Source: an uncultured Acidobacteriota bacterium (GTDB lineage Bacteria; Acidobacteriota; JAAYUB01). From it: a stretch of DNA of 5,647 nucleotides. The stretch lies in contig CALAMB010000008.1 of the NCBI GenBank assembly GCA_937925645.1, positions 1 through 5,647 on the forward strand. Direction: 5' to 3'. Under the pieces are notes generated by a model. The model was given only the letters and a program-made list of their open reading frames with translations, was not told the origin of the DNA and ran no database searches. Positions within the stretch are counted from its first letter, which is position 1; each line of letters starts with the position of its first letter. Positions 1 to 5,450 of this stretch are shown here, one piece after another. Made by a program: the position numbers and the translations under genes.

Positions 1-5
1 AATAT

Positions 6-82
6 TGGGGTGGGTAATGGGATTTGAACCCACGACACCTGGAGCCACAATCCAGTGCTCTGCCAACTGAGCTATACCCACC
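6..82 (-). tRNA. tRNA-His (anticodon GTG)
   Basis: Read on the minus strand this folds as a complete cloverleaf. The acceptor stem GTGGGTA pairs with TACCCAC. The D arm is GCTC/GAGC. The anticodon stem CTGGA/TCCAG encloses the loop TTGTGGC, with anticodon GTG at 46-48. The T arm has the loop TTTGAAT. An extra G at position -1 (base 82) faces C73 (base 9), the identity element of histidine tRNA. The 3' CCA is encoded at 6-8. It delivers histidine for CAC/CAT codons. The 3' end lies only five bases from the window edge, so any terminator, or an element integrated at the tRNA 3' end, would be outside the window. Confidence 0.97.
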
Positions 83-187
83 GTGGATGGTCAATCGGTC
101 GCCGCCGGCTTCATGCCGCCGTCGGGGCAAGGCCCGCGGCCGGATTCCCCGGGGAAGGCGTGGCGGCCGCCCCGTGGAGCGGTGCGT

Positions 188-227
188 ATCTTACCAGCAG
201 ACCCCCGGCCAGGCAACTCTTTTTTAG
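188..227 (-). promoter_or_regulatory. Probable tRNA-His promoter with upstream A-tract
   Basis: On the minus strand TTGCCT (bases 211-216) and TAAGAT (188-193) are separated by exactly 17 bp. Each box matches four of six sigma-70 consensus bases. An A-rich tract (the plus-strand T-run at 220-226) sits just upstream of the -35, where rRNA and tRNA promoters often have an UP element. The predicted start near 181 would leave a leader of about 100 nt for RNase P to remove. No better promoter is visible nearer the tRNA, but the long leader is a reason for caution. Confidence 0.45.
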
Positions 228-235
228 GCGTACGA

Positions 236-337
236 ATGCCGGCGAAGATTCATACAGAAGACGAGCTGAAAGTGATTATGGCCAACGTGATCCGGCTCAA
301 GGACGACTCCCGCGAGGTCATGATCGTCAACATCAGG
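236..337 (+). other. Doubtful short coding-like stretch, possible gene remnant
   Basis: From the ATG at 236 about 34 codons read as a plausible mixed helix/strand sequence, with pieces such as IHTEDELKVIMANVIRLKDD and REVMIVNIR. The base composition is visibly less GC-rich than the flanks. After about base 337 the same frame turns Arg/Pro-rich and runs on without a stop into the DUF2959 gene in a different frame, so it cannot be an intact gene as it stands. There is only a weak AGG upstream (226-228) and no clear promoter. It may be the start of a decayed or frameshifted gene, or chance. I do not recognise the family. Confidence 0.18.
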
Positions 338-434
338 TGCCGGCCGGCGGCGCGCCGCGGGCGCTCTTCAGATCCGCAACCGCCCCCGCACGAATCACTG
401 CGCCGGAAGAACCGCCGGCGCGACCGCGCGCGCC

Positions 435-462
435 TTCACTTCCGCTCGTCTTGGACTATAAT
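435..462 (+). promoter_or_regulatory. Sigma-70-type promoter of the DUF2959 gene
   Basis: A perfect TATAAT lies at 457-462. A four-of-six -35 match, TTCACT, lies at 435-440, giving a 16-bp spacer. Transcription would begin near 469, leaving a short leader of about 16 nt that contains the GGAGG ribosome binding site at 475-479. This also rules against the upstream in-frame ATG at 468, which would lie at or before the transcript start. Confidence 0.65.
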
Positions 463-485
463 GGTTCATGGAACGGAGGTGCCCC

Positions 486-1154
486 ATGTCCTCATGCCAA
501 TACCGACAGATCGTCCTGGGGTGCGTCGCCCTGGGCCTGCTGGCCGGCTGCACGTCGCAGCGCATCGCGCTGTCCGAAAAATTCGGCTACGCCAAGCGCG
601 AGCAGCTCGTAGACCGGGTGGAGGACGCCCGCGACGGGCAGGAGGCGGCCAAAAAGCAGTTCGAGTCGGCGCTCAAGGAGTTCCTGGCGGTGACCGAGGT
701 CTCCGGCGCGGAGCTGCGCGAGATGGAGGCGCAGTACGACAAGCTGAACCGCGAATACGAGCGCAGCGAAAGCCGCGCCCAGGACGTGCACAACCGCATC
801 CGGAAGGTGCGGCAGGTCGCCGACGCGCTGTTCAAGGAGTGGCGGCAGGAGCTCGACCAGTACACCAGCGCCGAAATGCGCCGCCACAGCGAGCGGCAGC
901 TTGCGGACACCCGCCGCCAGTACGACCGGCTCATCGAGGTGATGGAGTCGGCCGAGTCACGCATGACCCCGGTGCTGGGCGCCTTCAAGGACCAGGTGCT
1001 GTTCCTGAAGCACAACCTGAACGCCCGCGCCATCTCGTCGCTGCAGCAGAACGCCGACCGGATCCAGAGCGACGTGGGCACCCTGGTGCGCGACATGGAA
1101 GCGTCCATCGCCGAGGCGAACGCCTTCATCCGGCAGATGCAGGCGGACAAATAG
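486..1154 (+). CDS. DUF2959 family outer-membrane-type lipoprotein
   Basis: This encodes 222 residues. The start at 486 is chosen because GGAGG (475-479) lies 6 nt upstream; an in-frame ATG at 468 has no such site and falls at the predicted transcript start. Residues 7-21 are a lipoprotein signal ending in LLAG before Cys22, the expected lipidation site. Thr follows at the next position and not Asp, which by the usual rule favours the outer membrane. The motif FGYAKREQLVDRVEDARD (33-50) is characteristic of DUF2959. The rest is highly charged, with heptad-like helices over about residues 45-150 that should form a coiled coil, and a second helical block to the C-terminus. The family's function is unknown. 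The gene is single, with its own promoter, and converges on the C45 hydrolase gene. Confidence 0.88.
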   Translation: MSSCQYRQIVLGCVALGLLAGCTSQRIALSEKFGYAKREQLVDRVEDARDGQEAAKKQFESALKEFLAVTEVSGAELREMEAQYDKLNREYERSESRAQDVHNRIRKVRQVADALFKEWRQELDQYTSAEMRRHSERQLADTRRQYDRLIEVMESAESRMTPVLGAFKDQVLFLKHNLNARAISSLQQNADRIQSDVGTLVRDMEASIAEANAFIRQMQADK

Positions 1155-1204
1155 GGCTGACGCCATCAATCGCTGGCCGCGATTACGCAACAATCTGATT
1201 AACC

Positions 1205-1230
1205 GGTGCGGTGCGGTGCGGAACGTCCGC
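1205..1230. repeat. Three tandem GGTGC units and a small hairpin between convergent genes
   Basis: GGTGC occurs three times head to tail (1205-1219). It is followed by GCGGA-ACG-TCCGC (1218-1230), a perfect 5-bp stem with a 3-nt loop. A second, looser inverted repeat, CGGGC (1238-1242) with GCCCG (1256-1260), lies just before the end of the C45 gene. The 109-bp gap between two converging genes is where a bidirectional terminator is expected, but there is no clear T-run on either strand, so termination is not demonstrated. Confidence 0.3.
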
Positions 1231-1263
1231 CGAATGTCGGGCCCTTCTTTGCAGCGCCCGGGA

Positions 1264-2466
1264 TCATTCCTCCCGCAGCAGCGGCGCCAGGTCAAGGCCC
1301 GTCCAGTCTTGGATGCGGGGCACCTTGAGCCAGATCCGCAGGCTGGCCGGCTCGGCGACCACCTGGTAGATGGTCGTGTCGACCTCGGTGGGGCCGCCGT
1401 ACGGGATGGTGGTGTCCAGCACCTGCATCATCACCTCCGGCGTGAACCGGCCGCGGTGCAGGCGGCCCAGGCGCACCAGGTTGTCGTAGCGGCGCTGACT
1501 GGTTTCGGAGACGATCTGCTCGTCCACCTGCGACAGCGGCCAGGTCGGCCCCACAAAGTGGTTGGTGGCCGCGAGGAACTCGAATTCGTTGCCCCCCCGC
1601 GGCCGGCTGTCGTAGAGCGACATCTCGTACGAGCCGGCGCCGGTGGGGTCGGCCGCGTTCACGATGGAGCAGAGGTCCGGCAGGGTGGCCAGCAGCGCCT
1701 GCTGCGCCGCCTTCAGGCTGGGGTAATCCTGCAGGATGCCGAACAGGGTGGTGAACACGGACGCCCGGCCCAGGCTGAAGCCCATCCAGGGACCCGAGTT
1801 GAGCTCCAGAAAGAGGCCGTCGCGGTTGATCCCGGTGGCCGCGTAGATCACTCCGGCGTAGTTGATCAGGGCCACCGGGATGCTCCCGTCGCCGGGCTTG
1901 AAGACGGCCACCACCAGGACTCGGGCGAACGTGCTGAAGTACGCCGAGTCGTCGTTGTTGCGCCCGAAGACGAGGGGCCGGCGGCCGGTGGAGCTGCCCC
2001 ACGCGGCGACGCCCGAACAGCGGCCATAGTGCAGGTGGCTGATCTTCGGGTACCACTCCAGCGCGTTGAGGCGGAGCTGGCGGTTCAGGTCCAGGCCCGA
2101 CGTCTCCGCCATCCCCAGGAGGATCTCCTGGTAGCGCCGCGGGTAGCGGTCGAACAGCGACCGGGCGACGGTGTCGAGGCGCTCGGGCGCGTAACCGGCC
2201 GTCTGGAGGTAGTACCCTTCGATGGCCGTCTCGTAGAGGGCCGCCATCTCGGCCTGCAGCAGCGCGCCGTACTGCCGCCCCATCTGGCGGTAACTGCCCG
2301 TCAGCTCCACCACGCGGATGTCGCCGGCCCGGTACAGGCAGCCGCCCTCGAACTGGGCAGCGACCTCCAGCCGCGCCATCGGCGCCGGCGCCCCCGCGTC
2401 CGTGGCCGCGACGACGACCGCCAGGAGACACACCCACACGCCCGCTCCGACGATTCGGCCTTTCAT
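1264..2466 (-). CDS. Secreted C45-family (acyltransferase/amidohydrolase-like) Ntn hydrolase
   Basis: This encodes 400 residues. The start at 2466 has GGAGGAG (bases 2470-2476) a few nt upstream. Residues 1 to about 24 form a Sec signal peptide (MKGR, then a hydrophobic run). ELTGSYRQMGRQYG (54-67) matches the conserved N-terminal motif of C45 proteins. Cys150 in GRCSGVAAWG is the predicted nucleophile exposed by self-cleavage. GRNNDD (168-173) matches the family's GRNxD motif and TNHF (301-304) a further conserved site. Cleavage would give a pro-part up to residue 149 and a beta chain of about 251 residues. Known relatives include fungal acyl-CoA:6-aminopenicillanate acyltransferase, and many bacterial members are uncharacterised amide hydrolases. 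The substrate cannot be read from sequence. The residue before the nucleophile is Arg, unlike the Gly in the fungal enzyme. The gene lies 95 bp downstream of the DUF481 gene on the same strand. Confidence 0.85.
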   Translation of the reverse strand: MKGRIVGAGVWVCLLAVVVAATDAGAPAPMARLEVAAQFEGGCLYRAGDIRVVELTGSYRQMGRQYGALLQAEMAALYETAIEGYYLQTAGYAPERLDTVARSLFDRYPRRYQEILLGMAETSGLDLNRQLRLNALEWYPKISHLHYGRCSGVAAWGSSTGRRPLVFGRNNDDSAYFSTFARVLVVAVFKPGDGSIPVALINYAGVIYAATGINRDGLFLELNSGPWMGFSLGRASVFTTLFGILQDYPSLKAAQQALLATLPDLCSIVNAADPTGAGSYEMSLYDSRPRGGNEFEFLAATNHFVGPTWPLSQVDEQIVSETSQRRYDNLVRLGRLHRGRFTPEVMMQVLDTTIPYGGPTEVDTTIYQVVAEPASLRIWLKVPRIQDWTGLDLAPLLREE

Positions 2467-2561
2467 GCACTCCTCCGATTCATCAGGATTCCAGCCCCAT
2501 CATCGCGCCCAGCCGCGGCGCACCGGACGCCGGGGCGCCAGGCATGCCGCTCCGGCGGGGA

Positions 2562-3623
2562 TTATCGCTTGAAGTTGAACCGCACCCCGGTGGTCAACAG
2601 GACGTCGTTGCACTCGGCACCGGCGGCCGGGTAGCTGTTGTAGCGGTCGGCCAGCGTCAGGTGCCAGTCCAGCCACTTGTTGAGGGTGGTCACCGCCGAG
2701 GCGCTGAAGACGAAGCGGTACTCGCCCGTCTCGCTCAGGTTCGGGAAGACGACGAAGCTCTCGGTGAAACCGAACCGCCCCGCCAGCTTGGTGGCGTAGT
2801 TCTGGCCCACCATCAGCTCGCCCGTGGTGCGGTCGGGGTCCACGAAGAAGTATTCCTTGTTCAGATTGCCGCCGCCGAACACCTGGAATTGGGTGACGTC
2901 GTTCTTGACGAGGTAGTAGCCGGCGCCGCCGCCCAGGACCAGTCGCAGGTCGAGCTGCTGGAACGCGTCGTATTCCAGGTCCGTGATCCCAAACACGCTG
3001 AAGCGGTCCGACAGGAAGATGTCGTAGCGGGCCCCGCCGCGGATCGCCTTGGCCGTCGTCAGGCTCTCCCCGTCCACCTCCGACCGGCCGTAGAGCGAGC
3101 CGACGTACAGGGAGGTCTTGTCCCGCCGGGTCTCGCGGACGGCGTTGGCGCCCAGGGTGAAGGTCAGGGTGTCGGTGTTGCCCGACGCCAGGCTGAGGCC
3201 GGCGTCGGCGAATCCGCTCCACAGGTCCAGCAGGCCCGGATTGCGGTAGCGTTCCGCCTCCGCCAGGTAGAAGGCCTGTTCCGCCTCGTTGCGGATGGTC
3301 GCCACCGCGGCGCGGCTCAGGGTGACCGAGCCGGTCTCTTTCGTGGTGACCTGGAGTTTGTCTCCGTCCGTCGAAACGGTCCCGGCCACGGTCTGCCCGT
3401 CGGACAACCCCAGGTACAGCGGCTGGTCGGACTGGATGGCGGCGATCTCGGCTGCGGCGATGGTGACGTCGCCCATGGCCTTGGTCTTCATCGTCAGCGC
3501 CGCGGCGTCGGCCTTGACGATGGTGCCGGTGATCCTGTCCCCGTTGACCAGGGTGATGACGTCGGCGGACGCGGCGGCGGTCAGCGCGGTGATAAGGATC
3601 AGCAGCAGCACGACACGGTTCAT
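2562..3623 (-). CDS. DUF481 family outer-membrane protein with two N-terminal beta repeats
   Basis: This encodes 353 residues. AGGAGG (bases 3630-3635) lies 6 nt before the start at 3623. Residues 1-20 are a clear signal peptide ending ASA. Residues 21-66 and 68-111 are two similar small beta domains; each has an L-x-x-G-D/Q start, a GT turn, a TK-x-x-G-x-VT strand and a closing A-x-I. From about residue 136 to the end the pattern is DUF481 (YdiY-like). It starts with the conserved AGLSLASGNTDT and continues with alternating aromatic/hydrophobic strands typical of an outer-membrane beta barrel, ending in the aromatic strand TTGVRFNFKR. The family is described as putative salt-induced outer-membrane proteins, with no firm activity. 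It is the first gene of a possible pair with the C45 hydrolase and divergent from nhaA. Confidence 0.88.
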   Translation of the reverse strand: MNRVVLLLILITALTAAASADVITLVNGDRITGTIVKADAAALTMKTKAMGDVTIAAAEIAAIQSDQPLYLGLSDGQTVAGTVSTDGDKLQVTTKETGSVTLSRAAVATIRNEAEQAFYLAEAERYRNPGLLDLWSGFADAGLSLASGNTDTLTFTLGANAVRETRRDKTSLYVGSLYGRSEVDGESLTTAKAIRGGARYDIFLSDRFSVFGITDLEYDAFQQLDLRLVLGGGAGYYLVKNDVTQFQVFGGGNLNKEYFFVDPDRTTGELMVGQNYATKLAGRFGFTESFVVFPNLSETGEYRFVFSASAVTTLNKWLDWHLTLADRYNSYPAAGAECNDVLLTTGVRFNFKR

Positions 3624-3700
3624 GGCATGCCTCCTGCGAGGGATGGTGGGAATGTGTCAATCCAACTCTCATCGGGTCGGGTTGTCCATTCACCGGAACA

Positions 3701-3706
3701 ATTGTA
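3701..3706 (-). promoter_or_regulatory. Candidate -10 box for the DUF481 gene
   Basis: On the minus strand these bases read TACAAT, five of six matches to TATAAT, placing a start near 3694 and a leader of about 70 nt. The -35 region 17 bp upstream (about 3724-3729) does not resemble TTGACA, so the promoter is either weak or activator-dependent. An inverted repeat begins in that same -35 region. Confidence 0.4.
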
Positions 3707-3726
3707 CCAAATCGGATCGATCTCCG

Positions 3727-3748
3727 CCCCTGGATCTCGAAGCAGGGG
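3727..3748. repeat. Inverted repeat in the DUF481/nhaA divergent region
   Basis: CCCCTG (3727-3732) and CAGGGG (3743-3748) are a perfect 6-bp inverted repeat with a 10-nt centre. It overlaps the poor -35 region of the DUF481 promoter candidate and lies about 40 bp upstream of the nhaA -35 box. That is a suitable position for a regulator site, but the sequence matches no operator I know. In GC-rich DNA a 6-bp repeat may be chance. Confidence 0.25.
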
Positions 3749-3786
3749 ATGATCGCCCGCCTCAGGCCCGGTGCGACCGAAACGGC

Positions 3787-3814
3787 TTGACACCAACGGC
3801 CATTACTCTAGAAT
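3787..3814 (+). promoter_or_regulatory. nhaA: Near-consensus promoter of nhaA
   Basis: A perfect TTGACA (3787-3792) and TAGAAT (3809-3814, five of six) are separated by 16 bp, the best promoter in the window. The start would fall at about 3820-3822, at or next to the ATG at 3822. The nhaA transcript is therefore predicted to be leaderless or almost so. This fits the lack of any Shine-Dalgarno sequence before the start. Confidence 0.75.
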
Positions 3815-3821
3815 TCCGCTT

Positions 3822-5192
3822 ATGATGGACCAACAATCCGAACCATCCCCCCGCCAGCCCGACGGCCTGGGCCGGCCCTGGTCGGCCAGCAACCAGGCCA
3901 TCCCGCGCCGGTTCGTCCGGCCCCTCCAGGACTTCCTCCACACCGAGGTGGCGGGCGGCGCCCTGGTGCTGGGCGCGGCGGTGGTGGCGCTGGTGTGGGT
4001 CAACTCACCCTTGGGACATTCTTACCACGCGCTGTGGCACACGCCGCTGGAGTTTCGGCTGGGCCCGCTCCAGTTGGGGGGCGACCTGCATCATTGGGTG
4101 AACGACCTGCTGATGGCCCTGTTCTTCTTCGTGGTTGGGCTGGAGATCAAGCGCGAGTTGGTCCTCGGCGAGCTGCGCGATCCCAAGGCGGCGGCGCTGC
4201 CGGTGATCTGCGCCCTCGGCGGAATGATTGCCCCGGCGGCGCTGTACCTGGCGGTGGCCGCCGGGACGCCGGCCGCCGCCGGCTGGGGCATCCCCATGGC
4301 CACCGATATCGCCTTCTCCCTCGGCGTCCTCGCCCTGCTCGGTTCGCGAGTGCCCCCCTCGTTGAAGGTCTTCCTCCTCACCCTGGCCATCGCCGACGAC
4401 ATCGGCGCCATCCTGGTGATCGCCCTGTTTTACAGCGGAGGCATCGTATGGACCTGGCTGGCGGCGGGCGCGGGCGTCTGCGTCATGGTCGTCGTCCTGC
4501 AACGGATCCAGGTGCGGTCCGTGACCCCCTACCGGATTCTGGCCGCCGCACTGTGGCTCTTCCTCTACAAGGCGGGCATCCACCCCACCATCGCCGGGGT
4601 GGTGCTGGGCTTGCTGACACCGGTGTGGCCCTTCCACCGGCCGGCGGCCGCGGCGGACGCCGCCCGCGGCATCCTGGACGGCGTCGGCGCGATGCCGCCG
4701 GGCGAAGCGCGCCACTCGGCCCTGCTGGAAGTGGCCGGTCTGGCGCGGGAGGCGGTGCCGCCACTGGCCCGCCTGCAGGCGGCGCTCCATCCCTGGAGCG
4801 CCTGGGTGGTCCTGCCCATTTTCGCCCTGGCCAACGCCGGGGTCTCGTTCGCCGGCGTGTCGCTGGCGACGGTGTTCCAGGAACCGGCAGCCGCCGGTGT
4901 GATCCTGGGCCTGGTGGTGGGCAAGCCGGTGGGCATCCTGGGGACGGCGGTGCTGGCGGTGGTGCTCCGGCTGGGCCGGCTGCCCACCGGCGCGAACTGG
5001 CGGGACTTGGCCGGCGTGGGCGCCCTGGCCGGCATCGGCTTCACCGTCTCCATCTTCATCGACGGGCTGGCCTTCGTCGACCCGGTCATCGTGGACGCCG
5101 CCAAGATGGGCGTCCTGCTGGCGTCCCTGGCCGCCGGCGTGCTCGGCGTGATGATCCTGGGCCTGCGCCGGAAACCGTCCGTCGGCCGGTGA
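3822..5192 (+). CDS. nhaA: Na+/H+ antiporter NhaA
   Basis: This encodes 456 residues of an inner-membrane antiporter that exports Na+ in exchange for H+. An N-terminal tail (1 to about 35) precedes about 12 membrane helices. The motifs align with E. coli NhaA: FLHTEVAGGALVL (38-50); MATDIAFSLG with Asp162 (E. coli Asp133); LAIADDIGAI with the ion-binding pair Asp192/Asp193 (E. coli 163/164); GIHPTIAG with His254 (E. coli pH-sensing His225); GKPVGI with Lys368 (E. coli Lys300); and GIGFTVSIFI (404-413). All key residues are present, so it should be active. I chose ATG 3822, although 3825 is equally possible (455 residues). The in-frame ATG at 3771 lies upstream of the promoter. No ribosome binding site is visible, consistent with a leaderless mRNA. 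A variable hydrophilic stretch (272-303) links helices in the middle. Confidence 0.96.
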   Translation: MMDQQSEPSPRQPDGLGRPWSASNQAIPRRFVRPLQDFLHTEVAGGALVLGAAVVALVWVNSPLGHSYHALWHTPLEFRLGPLQLGGDLHHWVNDLLMALFFFVVGLEIKRELVLGELRDPKAAALPVICALGGMIAPAALYLAVAAGTPAAAGWGIPMATDIAFSLGVLALLGSRVPPSLKVFLLTLAIADDIGAILVIALFYSGGIVWTWLAAGAGVCVMVVVLQRIQVRSVTPYRILAAALWLFLYKAGIHPTIAGVVLGLLTPVWPFHRPAAAADAARGILDGVGAMPPGEARHSALLEVAGLAREAVPPLARLQAALHPWSAWVVLPIFALANAGVSFAGVSLATVFQEPAAAGVILGLVVGKPVGILGTAVLAVVLRLGRLPTGANWRDLAGVGALAGIGFTVSIFIDGLAFVDPVIVDAAKMGVLLASLAAGVLGVMILGLRRKPSVGR

Positions 5193-5196
5193 CTAG

Positions 5197-5316
5197 ACGT
5201 CACTCCTGCACTCGCGGCGTCTCGATCCGAAGATCGCCGCCGGTCCGCTCACTCTGGCCCTGACGGACATAACCATCATTCTGGTCTACTTCACCCTCGG
5301 CAACGCCTTCCTCTGA
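5197..5316 (+). pseudogene. mgtE: Relic: C-terminal tail of an MgtE-type magnesium transporter
   Basis: Between TAG (5194-5196) and TGA (5314-5316) is a 39-codon frame with no ATG or GTG start and no ribosome binding site. Its second part reads LDPKIAAGPLTLALTD followed by ITIILVYFTLGNAFL and a stop. That is the pattern of the last transmembrane helix and C-terminus of MgtE Mg2+ channels, where an L/F-DP-x-x-A-x-G-P motif precedes a T-D hydrophobic helix ending near the stop. Similarity may start as early as base 5200 and is clear from about 5218. The rest of the gene (well over 300 residues) is missing: the sequence just upstream is the intact end of nhaA in another frame. I infer a deletion or replacement that left the mgtE 3' end. 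The family is assigned from memory of its motifs; a search is needed to confirm it. Confidence 0.65.
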
Positions 5317-5341
5317 GGAGCGGAGGCCGGTGGTCGGACAG

Positions 5342-5390
5342 ACGGCCGACTGCCCGTCCCGGCATCACCCGAAGACAGGCCGTGTTTTTT
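5342..5390 (+). terminator. Candidate intrinsic terminator before ypfJ
   Basis: ACGGCC (5342-5347) and GGCCGT (5378-5383) form a perfect 6-bp stem. One base later there are six T residues (5385-5390). The loop is long (30 nt), which weakens the case. A smaller alternative hairpin, GTCGG/CCGAC (5333-5350), overlaps it without a T-run. Its place after the mgtE relic and before the ypfJ promoter suits a terminator that once served mgtE and now serves nhaA. Confidence 0.4.
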
Positions 5391-5400
5391 AGAGTACAAT
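5372..5400 (+). promoter_or_regulatory. Promoter of the ypfJ-type gene
   Basis: AAGACA (5372-5377, four of six) and TACAAT (5395-5400, five of six) are separated by 17 bp. The start near 5407 gives a leader of about 44 nt with GGAGG at 5440-5444. The promoter overlaps the 3' arm and T-run of the preceding terminator candidate, so the two signals share bases. Confidence 0.55.
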
Positions 5401-5450
5401 TATTGCGGCATCTGATTGGCAGTCAGGATTTTTGCGACCGGAGGTGGACG

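Larger units (their letters stand above)
83..434. other. Intergenic region between tRNA-His and the DUF2959 gene
   Basis: These roughly 350 bases hold no recognisable gene. Long open frames run through them, but most of their translation is Arg/Pro/Ala-rich, as expected from out-of-frame GC-rich DNA. The contents I can name are the minus-strand tRNA promoter candidate (188-227), a less GC-rich protein-like stretch (236-337), and two overlapping GC palindromes: GCCGGCCGGC at 339-348 and GCGGCGCGCCGC at 347-358. No T-run follows the palindromes, so they do not look like an intrinsic terminator. Confidence 0.6.

Noticed and set aside
1..82. Attachment site of an integrated element at the tRNA-His gene
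   Set aside because: The tRNA 3' end faces out of the window. No integrase gene or direct repeat of the tRNA end is seen inside the window.
468..485. ATG at 468 as the start of the DUF2959 gene
   Set aside because: It lies at or before the predicted transcript start and has no ribosome binding site. It would also put a charged extension ahead of the lipoprotein signal. The ATG at 486 has GGAGG at the right distance.
83..1198. 371-codon plus-strand frame from the tRNA edge through the DUF2959 gene
   Set aside because: Most of it is Arg/Pro/Gly-rich noise in the wrong frame of the lipoprotein gene. Only codons at 236-337 look protein-like, and these are reported separately as doubtful.
2467..2561. 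Terminator between the DUF481 and C45 genes
   Set aside because: GC-rich inverted repeats (CGCCGG with CCGGCG, and an internal GGCATGCC palindrome) are present, but no T-run follows and such repeats are common at this base composition.
1216..2634. 472-codon open frame on the plus strand across the C45 gene
   Set aside because: It is antisense to a gene with a signal peptide, ribosome binding site and family motifs. Its translation is a His/Gln/Arg/Val-rich shadow, with no ribosome binding site or domain.
2544..3752. 402-codon open frame on the plus strand across the DUF481 gene
   Set aside because: It is antisense to a well-supported gene and lacks any recognisable motif. Long shadow frames are expected in GC-rich DNA.
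3771..3821. Upstream in-frame ATG at 3771 as the nhaA start
   Set aside because: The TTGACA/TAGAAT promoter lies downstream of it, the 17 extra residues do not resemble an NhaA N-terminus, and there is no ribosome binding site.
3995..5263. 422-codon plus-strand frame overlapping nhaA
   Set aside because: It is an out-of-frame shadow of nhaA, rich in Arg/Gly/Pro, while the nhaA frame carries every family motif.
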